Shown: positions 1 to 5,893 of the stretch, piece by piece
Layout of the letters: each line of letters starts with the position of its first letter
Numbering within the stretch: position 1 is the first letter of the stretch
Source of the DNA: Gammaproteobacteria bacterium
Lineage (GTDB): Bacteria; Pseudomonadota; Gammaproteobacteria; GRL18
Direction of reading: 5' to 3'
Assembly (NCBI GenBank): GCA_027076245.1
Contig: JALTKC010000015.1
Span: 1-8,360 of the forward strand
DNA length: 8,360 bases
Position numbers and translations under genes: made by a program
The notes under the pieces: model-generated
What the model was told of the DNA's origin: nothing
The model's input: the letters and a program-made list of their open reading frames with translations, nothing else
Database searches by the model: none

Positions 1-625
1 GGCCAAATTCATCATCCGTTTGTATATCCAGACGGGTATCCAGATCCCCTCGGGTCACACTCTGAGTCGCATCAATAATCCGCTGAAACGGTGCATGCAG
101 CACACTACGGATAACATACACCAGATACAAGCCGAGAATAATAGTAAAAATAACAATTAAACTGCCGTATTTCATCCTGGCCAGCTCAATACCCCGCTTT
201 AATGACGGGAACTCCATCATTATAGAAAGCATCTGAGGTTGACCTGCTAAGCTTATGGAATAATTAATTTTATAGGCACTGTGCTCGGGTTTATGATGAC
301 CGATAACAAGACGCTGATTATTTATAGATAATCCTAGATAATGAAAATCAAATTTCTGCTTTAATTGCAGCAGATCTTTTTTTAAAGATTCAAGATTTAT
401 TTCTGCCTGATTACTGCTAACATTGTCCACATGCTCATAGACCTGTTCAACTATCCACAAATGATCTTTACTAAGTTCTTCTTTAATTGAGTTAAGCAGG
501 GGAATGGTTAAGGCAAAGGCAATGGGCATAACACCCCAGACAACCACTGCAGTAATTTTTACAGCAATACTGGTGGACGCCCAGGTTTTAGAAAGCTCCT
601 GTTCAGCCGATTTTGTTTCAGTCAT
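1..625 (-). CDS. Membrane sensor protein with HAMP domain, 3' part outside window
   Basis: The frame opens at an ATG (623-625) and is still open at base 1, giving 208 residues of a longer protein. A short cytoplasmic N-terminus is followed by a membrane segment at about residues 20-44. A mostly hydrophilic region of about 105 residues (45-150), presumably periplasmic, comes next, then a second membrane segment at about 154-172. Residues 173-208 read as the start of a HAMP linker, with the typical Pro after the membrane helix (P179), a GDLDTRL stretch and the terminal DDEFG. This is the layout of a histidine kinase, chemoreceptor or diguanylate cyclase/phosphodiesterase; the output domain is not visible, so the class is undecided. 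The sensor region matched no domain I recognise. The gene starts 8 bases after the stop of the small membrane protein at 634-1044 and is probably co-transcribed and translationally coupled, since its own ribosome binding site is weak. Confidence 0.8.
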   Translation of the reverse strand, partial: MTETKSAEQELSKTWASTSIAVKITAVVVWGVMPIAFALTIPLLNSIKEELSKDHLWIVEQVYEHVDNVSSNQAEINLESLKKDLLQLKQKFDFHYLGLSINNQRLVIGHHKPEHSAYKINYSISLAGQPQMLSIMMEFPSLKRGIELARMKYGSLIVIFTIILGLYLVYVIRSVLHAPFQRIIDATQSVTRGDLDTRLDIQTDDEFG

Positions 626-633
626 ATCTTCGC

Positions 634-1044
634 TCAACGGAAACCCACCCAGCGTAAAAACATGACCATGGGACAGATACTGGTTATACCAGAAACAATC
701 ATCATACCGGCAATATACCAGGGGAAAAACCATAAGGCATCAGGAAATACAAAGTAGGAAAGAAAGATAAAAAACACCATGGTAAAACGCATCATGCGTT
801 CTGCTTCCAGACTGGCAAGCACGTTGTGCTTTACCTGTACATTGCCCTCTGAAATGGCTTCAGGAGCAGAGCGTCCATATCGAATACGGGAAATAATTAA
901 TGGAATACGCCAGTTCGTAATTCCTTCAAACAGAAAAATAACGCAATAGGCAATTATAAAAGCATTATTCTGATACAGAATTGAAAGCAGCAGGACAATC
1001 CAGAGCGCTATTCCTGAAATAAGCCTGAAGGTACGTTCACTCAT
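634..1044 (-). CDS. Small membrane protein with two DUF2892/YgaP-like hairpins
   Basis: This 136-residue protein has four hydrophobic segments, roughly residues 8-24, 28-42, 86-101 and 106-122, separated by a polar loop (52-82). The second half resembles DUF2892 (YgaP-like transmembrane) proteins: an ER..R entry, two short helices, then SGITSICP with the family's Cys-Pro (C124-P125) and a final R..G. The first half repeats the layout: ER at 3-4 and GIT at 41-43 in half one, ER at 82-83 and GIT at 119-121 in half two. I infer an internal duplication. Half one lacks the Cys (it reads GITNWRIP). The start at 1042-1044 is supported by GAGG (1049-1052) four bases upstream and by a promoter-like pair at 1078-1105. 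The cellular role is unknown; DUF2892 hairpins often occur alone or fused to rhodanese domains. The close downstream HAMP sensor suggests a shared membrane function. Confidence 0.8.
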   Translation of the reverse strand: MSERTFRLISGIALWIVLLLSILYQNNAFIIAYCVIFLFEGITNWRIPLIISRIRYGRSAPEAISEGNVQVKHNVLASLEAERMMRFTMVFFIFLSYFVFPDALWFFPWYIAGMMIVSGITSICPMVMFLRWVGFR

Positions 1045-1077
1045 ATAACCTCGGGTGATAAGTCTGTTTGTAATTTA

Positions 1078-1105
1078 ATTTTAGGTTATTAAGACTGAAT
1101 GTAAA
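1078..1105 (-). promoter_or_regulatory. Candidate sigma-70 promoter for the 1044-to-1 gene pair
   Basis: Reading the minus strand, TTTACA (1100-1105, five of six consensus bases) is followed after 16 bases by TAAAAT (1078-1083, five of six). Transcription would begin near 1071, leaving a leader of about 26 bases before the ATG at 1044, with a GAGG ribosome binding site at 1049-1052. It fits separate expression of the small membrane protein and HAMP sensor from the upstream prfC group. Assigned by eye only. Confidence 0.5.
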
Positions 1106-1154
1106 GCTGCGTAACAGACAAAAAAGGTCAAAAAGCTCACATACCTGGGAGTGA

Positions 1155-1167
1155 GGGCATCCTGCCC
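1155..1167. repeat. Short GC-rich hairpin downstream of prfC
   Basis: GGGCA and TGCCC flank a 3-base loop, forming a perfect 5-base-pair stem 20 bases past the prfC stop in otherwise AT-rich DNA. Neither strand has a T run directly after the stem, so it is not a standard intrinsic terminator. It might be a weak 3' end stabiliser or part of a dispersed extragenic repeat. The only other notable items in the 1045-1187 gap are T-rich runs near 1120-1137 (minus strand) and the promoter at 1078-1105. Confidence 0.35.
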
Positions 1168-1187
1168 GCATATAATTACAGATATAG

Positions 1188-2768
1188 TTAATGCTCTCTG
1201 GTTTCCATAAACTCAATTTCCGGCCAGCGCTCCATAGTCAGGTTCAGATTTACCCGGGTGGGTGCTATATAGGTTAAATCCCCGGCACCGTCCAGAGCAA
1301 GATTATCACTGAGTTTCTTTTTAAATTCTTCCAGCTTGTTCTCATCTTCACAGGCCACCCAGCGAGCTGTCTGGACATTGACCGGCTCAAAGTCACAGTC
1401 CACCTTGTATTCGGTTTTAAGACGTTCCTTAACTACATCAAACTGCAGAATACCCACGGCACCCAGGATCAGGTCATTATTATTAAACGGTTTAAATAAC
1501 TGGGTTGCCCCCTCTTCACTGAGCTGTTCCAGTCCCTTTAACAAGGCTTTCATACGCATGGGATCTCTGAGTCGGGCACGGCGAAACAGTTCCGGAGCAA
1601 AGTTGGGAATACCGGTAAACTTTAGATCCTCACCCTGGGTAAAGGTATCCCCAATACGGATAGTACCGTGGTTATGCAGACCTATAATATCACCAGAGTA
1701 TGCGGTTTCCACATGAGAACGATCCTGAGCCATAAAGGTAATGGCGTTGGCCACCTGGACATCCTTACCAATACGTACATGACGCATTTTCATGCCTCTT
1801 TCATATTTTCCCGAACAGATCCGCATAAAGGCGACCCTGTCCCTATGCTGAGGATCCATATTGGCCTGGATTTTAAAGACAAAGCCGGTCATTTTATCTT
1901 CTGTCGCATCCACGACTCTGGTTACAGTAGCGCGGTTCTGCGGTGCCGGAGCATAATCAACAAAGGCATCCAGCATTTCGTCCACACCAAAATTATTAAT
2001 GGCCGAACCAAAAAATACCGGGGTTAATTCACCAGCCAGAAACAGTTCCAGATCAAACTCATTACTGGCACCGCGGACCAGTTCCACTTCTTCCCGAAGC
2101 TCTTCAGCCTGATCACCAATCAGTTCATCCAGACGGGGATTATCCAGTCCTTCAATGACCTCACCGGACTGAATCTTGCCTCCATGGGTCGATGAAAACA
2201 TGTGAATCTTATCGTTATAAAGATGGTAAACCCCTTTAAAACGTTTACCCATACCAATAGGCCAGGTGATTGGGGCGCAGGCAATTTTAAGAACGTCTTC
2301 CACCTCGTCCATTAAATCAATGGGATCACGCCCTTCCCTGTCCAGTTTGTTAATAAAGGTGAGAATAGGGGTGTCTCGCAGGCGGCAAACTTCCATTAAT
2401 TTAACGGTACGTTGTTCCACGCCCTTGGCCACATCAATTACCATCAGCGCAGAGTCAACCGCAGTCAGGGTACGATAGGTGTCTTCAGAGAAATCTTCAT
2501 GTCCCGGTGTATCAAGCAGGTTGATAATGCATTCTTTATAGGGAAACTGCATCACTGAGGATGTTACCGAAATCCCCCGCTCCTTTTCCATATCCATCCA
2601 GTCCGATGTCGCATGACGAGCCGCCTTGCGGCCTTTAACCGTACCAGCCATCTGAATCGCACCTCCATACAGAAGCAGCTTTTCAGTCAGGGTTGTTTTA
2701 CCCGCATCGGGGTGAGAAATAATAGCGAAGGTACGGCGACGCCTTACTTGCTCTAAAAATTCACTCAT
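1188..2768 (-). CDS. prfC: Peptide chain release factor 3 (RF3)
   Basis: RF3 is the translational GTPase that removes RF1/RF2 from the ribosome after peptide release. Using the ATG at 2766-2768 the protein has 526 residues, against about 529 in E. coli. Motifs visible are the P-loop SHPDAGKTT (18-26), DTPGHEDF (86-93), NKLD (140-143), the RF3-specific SDWMDMEKERGIS switch region (55-67), and the C-terminal GAVGILQFDVV and TARWV blocks. It ends in TREH, exactly as in E. coli. The frame is also open to a TTG at 2778-2780 (four extra residues), but the ATG has a GAG (2776-2778) seven bases upstream and gives an N-terminus of family length, so I prefer the ATG. It follows rimI by 22 bases and is the last gene of the leuA-to-prfC group. 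E. coli has the same neighbourhood (rimI, yjjG, prfC), but here yjjG is absent. Confidence 0.97.
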   Translation of the reverse strand: MSEFLEQVRRRRTFAIISHPDAGKTTLTEKLLLYGGAIQMAGTVKGRKAARHATSDWMDMEKERGISVTSSVMQFPYKECIINLLDTPGHEDFSEDTYRTLTAVDSALMVIDVAKGVEQRTVKLMEVCRLRDTPILTFINKLDREGRDPIDLMDEVEDVLKIACAPITWPIGMGKRFKGVYHLYNDKIHMFSSTHGGKIQSGEVIEGLDNPRLDELIGDQAEELREEVELVRGASNEFDLELFLAGELTPVFFGSAINNFGVDEMLDAFVDYAPAPQNRATVTRVVDATEDKMTGFVFKIQANMDPQHRDRVAFMRICSGKYERGMKMRHVRIGKDVQVANAITFMAQDRSHVETAYSGDIIGLHNHGTIRIGDTFTQGEDLKFTGIPNFAPELFRRARLRDPMRMKALLKGLEQLSEEGATQLFKPFNNNDLILGAVGILQFDVVKERLKTEYKVDCDFEPVNVQTARWVACEDENKLEEFKKKLSDNLALDGAGDLTYIAPTRVNLNLTMERWPEIEFMETREH

Positions 2769-2790
2769 AGTAAAACTCAATTATCTATAT

Positions 2791-3258
2791 TTAAAAAAAC
2801 TCACAGGCAAATAACTGGGCATCTTCCCTGCCCTGTTTTGCCGGATAATAATCACGTCGGACGCCAATTTCATTAAAGCCCATATTCTGGTACATCTGTA
2901 TGGCAATGTGGTTAGACATTCTGACTTCAAGATACATGGTTTTAGCGCCATTATCACGAAAATGATCCATTAACCATTTTAAAAACTGACGCCCATAACC
3001 CCGATGCTGATATTGGGTGGCAATGCAGATATTCAGTAAGTGTGCCTCGTCCAGTACGGTACTGACAAAGGCATAACCCCGTATCTCACTGTCTTTTTCG
3101 TACACAAAACAGTGGTAACCCACCCGAAGACAGTCTGCAAGCAGCCCCTTAGTCCATGGAAACTCATAACTGGCCTGCTCTATGGCATAGACCGGTTCCA
3201 GATCAAAGCGGGTCATTGTACGAATAAACGGCTCGATAGACAAACTGGATTCAGTCAT
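2791..3258 (-). CDS. rimI: Ribosomal protein bS18 N-alpha-acetyltransferase RimI
   Basis: RimI is a cytoplasmic GNAT-family enzyme that acetylates the N-terminal alanine of ribosomal protein S18 using acetyl-CoA. This 155-residue protein carries the RimI signature YEFPWT (31-36), the LLNICIA strand (74-80), the acetyl-CoA pyrophosphate-binding turn QHRGYG (84-89), LEVR with Glu111, and the C-terminal GFNEIGVRRDYYP (127-139) with GREDA at 143-147. Glu111 and the Tyr at 137/138 fall where the family's proposed acid/base residues lie. Length is typical (E. coli 148). The start codon lies 2 bases after the stop of the psi/UDG-like gene (TAAGAATG). With only a weak GAAG upstream, translation is probably coupled. 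Residues 1-12 are a slightly long N-terminus; Met15 is a less likely start. Confidence 0.95.
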   Translation of the reverse strand: MTESSLSIEPFIRTMTRFDLEPVYAIEQASYEFPWTKGLLADCLRVGYHCFVYEKDSEIRGYAFVSTVLDEAHLLNICIATQYQHRGYGRQFLKWLMDHFRDNGAKTMYLEVRMSNHIAIQMYQNMGFNEIGVRRDYYPAKQGREDAQLFACEFF

Positions 3259-3260
3259 TC

Positions 3261-4253
3261 TTATGCTTCAGAACGGGATTGAAGGGTTTGTTTTATCAGC
3301 ATCAGATCGGAAAATGCGTCTTTTTTATCCAGTGGATTGCGTAACAGATAATCCGGGTGAAAGCTTACCAGTACCGGATAATCCTGACCGCCAATCGTTA
3401 AACTATGTAACTGACCTCGCAGTTCTTTAAAGGTTTGAGTCGTTTTTAATAAGGCTCTGGCCGGGTTGATACCCAGAATAACAATTAACTGTGGTTTTAA
3501 CTGCCGGATCTGTTCCGTCAGATAAACAGAACATTGCTCAGCATCAGCATCACTCACGACAAACTCCTGCAGGGAATGACACTTAACCAGACCACTGTAA
3601 AAATACTGCTGTTGCATACCGATAGTCGTCAGCATTTTCTGAAACAGAATCTCGCTTGAGTCAGTTAGATAATGACCGGCTCGATCTTCCTCAGCATTGG
3701 GCGCATCACTGATAAAAAATATGGGGGCATTGGGAAAACCCTGTCCTGAAAGGCTGTTAAGACGCTGGCTGCGTCCCGGACAAAGTTGACACGCAGAAAT
3801 TTTCTGTTCCAGTTCTTTATCCAGAATAAAATGCTCAGTCTGATCATCCTCATGCAAATCCATTGTTCCATGATCGACTGTTTTTGTTTCAATGGGTGCT
3901 GCAGATGTTTGTTCTGTTAGAGTAATTTTGGCAATGGCTTCCTGTGCAGGTTCAGAATAATATTCAGGTGGTGCGGGAATATCTGGCTCACAGGATACCA
4001 GCTCCATTTCATTAGTAACGCTGCTGTTATCCTGCTGGATCAGTGTTTGCGGCTGTGCTTGTTTCTTAACTGGCTCAGAAACTGGTTTTAGAGGTACAGA
4101 CTCTCCAGTTTGAACCGATTGCAATAATTCAGAATCTTCTTCAGGAGACTCAGGTATATATTCCTCAGGCGATGCATCTTTCAGCCTCCACGCCTGTATG
4201 CCCATAGCCTGCAGATATTCCTGTATTAATGCATTGTCCGGCATTATGGTCAT
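3261..4253 (-). CDS. UDG-superfamily protein with HolD (psi)-like N-terminus
   Basis: Three parts are visible in the 330 residues. Residues 9-25 contain LQAMGIQAWRL, which resembles the N-terminus of E. coli psi (LQQLGITQWSL, recalled from memory), the segment that binds the clamp-loader collar. Residues 26-145 are a Glu/Pro/Gln-rich, probably disordered linker. Residues 146-325 are a family-4/5-type uracil-DNA glycosylase domain with cysteines at 155, 158, 225 and 241, spaced like the [4Fe-4S] ligands of that family, and the second motif SFHPDYLLRNP (297-307, His299). The first catalytic motif, usually GEAPG, reads SDAPN (182-186), and the usual TN before VKC is YSG, so base excision activity is doubtful. 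An automated annotation would say uracil-DNA glycosylase family protein. Its position just before rimI is that of holD in E. coli. I infer a pol III psi-like subunit, not proven. The start overlaps the leuA stop (TAATG), indicating coupling; Met4 is an alternative start. Confidence 0.85.
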   Translation of the reverse strand: MTIMPDNALIQEYLQAMGIQAWRLKDASPEEYIPESPEEDSELLQSVQTGESVPLKPVSEPVKKQAQPQTLIQQDNSSVTNEMELVSCEPDIPAPPEYYSEPAQEAIAKITLTEQTSAAPIETKTVDHGTMDLHEDDQTEHFILDKELEQKISACQLCPGRSQRLNSLSGQGFPNAPIFFISDAPNAEEDRAGHYLTDSSEILFQKMLTTIGMQQQYFYSGLVKCHSLQEFVVSDADAEQCSVYLTEQIRQLKPQLIVILGINPARALLKTTQTFKELRGQLHSLTIGGQDYPVLVSFHPDYLLRNPLDKKDAFSDLMLIKQTLQSRSEA

Positions 4254-5785
4254 TAAAGCTGCGGATGCGCCCGTTCAGTGGCCTGGATCAGTTTATTGAG
4301 CGCATTAATGTAAGAGCGTGCTGAAGCAATGACAATATCGGTATCCGCACCCTGGCCGTTAACAATACGACCGGCCTTTTCAAGACGAACGGTGACATCT
4401 CCCTGTGCATCGGTGCCGCTGGTAATATTATTAACAGAATACAGTTTTAATTCGGCCTCACTATTAACAATGGCTTCAATGGCTTTAAAAGCGGCATCCA
4501 CAGGCCCGCTTCCCGCAGCGGTGGCTGACTGTTCTTCACCATCCACCAGCAGGCTGATACTGGCTACCGGTGTTTCACCGGTTTCTGAGCAGACTTTAAG
4601 AGACAGCAGTTTAATGCTTTCATCTCTGGATGCCACAGTTTCAGAAACCAGTGCCTGCAAATCATCATCAAAGATTTCATGCTTCTTATCTGCCAGTTCC
4701 TTAAAGCGGGCAAAGGCCTGATTCAGACTTTCTTCAGATTTGAATTCTATGCCCAGATCTTTCAGGCGGCTTTTAAGCGCATTGCGGCCGGAGTGTTTAC
4801 CCAGAATAATATGGTTTTCTTTCCAGCCCACATCTTCAGCGCGCATAATTTCGTAGGTTTCACGGTTTTTAAGGACACCGTCCTGATGAATACCGGATTC
4901 ATGCGCAAAAGCATTAGCTCCTACAATAGCTTTGTTGGGCTGTACTGGAAAACCGGTTATGCCAGCCACTACACGGGAAGCCGGTACAATCTGGGTGGTA
5001 TCCAGGCCGGTATCACAGGGAAAGACATCCTGACGGGTACGCACCGCCATAACCACTTCTTCCAGTGCCGCATTGCCGGCCCGTTCACCCAGACCATTAA
5101 TGGTACACTCTACCTGACGGGCACCCTGTAAAACAGCAGATAAGGAGTTAGCCACGGCCAGCCCCAGATCATTATGACAATGCACAGAAAATATGGCTTT
5201 GTCGGAATTGGGTATTTTTTCCAGCAGGTTATGGATTAATTGTCCGAACTGGTGAGGAATGTTATAACCCACGGTATCGGGAATATTAATAGTAGAAGCA
5301 CCGGCATCAATAACCGCTTCAATAACCCGGCATAAAAAATCCAGATTGGAACGACCGGCATCTTCAGGTGAAAACTCCACATTATCGGTATGCTGACGGG
5401 CACGTTTAACCGCTGCTACGGCCTGTTCAACTACCTGCTCGGGAGTCATGCGCAGCTTTTTCTCCATATGGATGGGAGAAGTAGCAATAAAGGTATGAAT
5501 TCTGGAGGAATTGGCGCCTTTCAGAGCTTCACCGGCGCGGTCAATATCTTTGTCCAGTGCTCGGGCCAGACCGCATACGGTACTGTCTTTAATGGTATCG
5601 GCAACTGCCTTGACTGATTCAAAATCACCGGGACTGGCAATAGGAAAACCCGCTTCGATAATATCCACCTTCATGCGTTCCAGCACTTTGGCAATACGGA
5701 TTTTTTCTTCTCTGGTCATGGACGCACCGGGGCTTTGTTCCCCGTCGCGTAATGTGGTATCAAAGATTATTAATTTATCAGTCAT
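4253..5785 (-). CDS. leuA: 2-Isopropylmalate synthase
   Basis: LeuA condenses acetyl-CoA with 2-oxoisovalerate, the first committed step of leucine synthesis. The 510-residue length fits the bacterial type (E. coli 523). The TIM-barrel domain opens with FDTTLRDGEQSPGA (8-21; Arg13 and metal ligand Asp14). It includes HCHNDLGLA (202-210; metal-binding His202 and His204) and NGLGERAGN (230-238). GKHSGRNALKSRL follows in the linker region, and the C-terminal part from about residue 385 is the LeuA allosteric domain, with the typical DAAFKAI and D.VIASA.SYI blocks, so leucine feedback inhibition is expected. The ATG at 5783-5785 has GGAG (5792-5795) six bases upstream. It follows pssA after 108 bases that hold a candidate promoter and palindrome, and overlaps the next gene by one base. 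No leucine-rich leader peptide was seen. Confidence 0.98.
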   Translation of the reverse strand: MTDKLIIFDTTLRDGEQSPGASMTREEKIRIAKVLERMKVDIIEAGFPIASPGDFESVKAVADTIKDSTVCGLARALDKDIDRAGEALKGANSSRIHTFIATSPIHMEKKLRMTPEQVVEQAVAAVKRARQHTDNVEFSPEDAGRSNLDFLCRVIEAVIDAGASTINIPDTVGYNIPHQFGQLIHNLLEKIPNSDKAIFSVHCHNDLGLAVANSLSAVLQGARQVECTINGLGERAGNAALEEVVMAVRTRQDVFPCDTGLDTTQIVPASRVVAGITGFPVQPNKAIVGANAFAHESGIHQDGVLKNRETYEIMRAEDVGWKENHIILGKHSGRNALKSRLKDLGIEFKSEESLNQAFARFKELADKKHEIFDDDLQALVSETVASRDESIKLLSLKVCSETGETPVASISLLVDGEEQSATAAGSGPVDAAFKAIEAIVNSEAELKLYSVNNITSGTDAQGDVTVRLEKAGRIVNGQGADTDIVIASARSYINALNKLIQATERAHPQL

Positions 5786-5791
5786 GCTTCA

Positions 5792-5795
5792 CTCC
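5792..5795 (-). promoter_or_regulatory. Ribosome binding site of leuA
   Basis: GGAG on the minus strand sits six bases before the leuA ATG. It is the best Shine-Dalgarno match in the window and fixes the leuA start. Confidence 0.75.
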
Positions 5796-5804
5796 AGTTA
5801 AGGA

Positions 5805-5819
5805 ATGATATTTTATCAT
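5805..5819. promoter_or_regulatory. Palindrome over the leuA -10 region, possible operator
   Basis: ATGATA and TATCAT form a perfect 6+6 inverted repeat around a 3-base centre. It overlaps the proposed -10 element and lies 20 bases before the leuA start. TGATA also occurs at 5827-5831 and 5833-5837, giving four copies of the pentamer in 32 bases when both strands are counted. An AT-rich palindrome over a -10 box can be a repressor site; it could also be chance in AT-rich DNA. As RNA the stem is too weak for a terminator. Confidence 0.35.
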
Positions 5820-5838
5820 AGTCCGCTGATACTGATAA
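5810..5838 (-). promoter_or_regulatory. Candidate promoter of leuA and the downstream genes
   Basis: On the minus strand TTATCA (5833-5838, four of six consensus bases) is followed after exactly 17 bases by TAAAAT (5810-5815, five of six). An overlapping TATGAT (5815-5820) could serve as an alternative -10. Transcription would begin near 5803, leaving a leader of about 18 bases that contains the GGAG site. It would drive leuA, the psi/UDG-like gene, rimI and prfC. Assigned by eye only. Confidence 0.4.
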
Positions 5839-5893
5839 TAGGCATTTTATGTAGTTGTGAATTTTGCAGGACCAGTATTATGGGATGTGTATC

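Noticed and set aside
1336..2478. Plus-strand open frames of 126, 119 and 70 codons opposite prfC
   Set aside because: They lie antisense inside a fully conserved RF3 gene, have no ribosome binding site or family resemblance, and read as by-products of prfC codon use.
3665..3892. Minus-strand 75-codon frame inside the UDG-like gene
   Set aside because: It is another frame of the linker and cysteine region of the real gene, with no start signal; it does not indicate a frameshift because the main frame is intact.
4329..5801. Plus-strand frames of 130, 150, 75 and 96 codons opposite leuA
   Set aside because: They are antisense to the conserved leuA frame, with compositions expected from reverse-complement reading, and resemble no known protein.
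5786..5893. Leucine attenuator or leader peptide upstream of leuA
   Set aside because: I searched the 108-base gap for a short frame rich in Leu codons followed by a terminator hairpin; the short ATG frame there has no Leu run and the only inverted repeat is AT-rich and weak.
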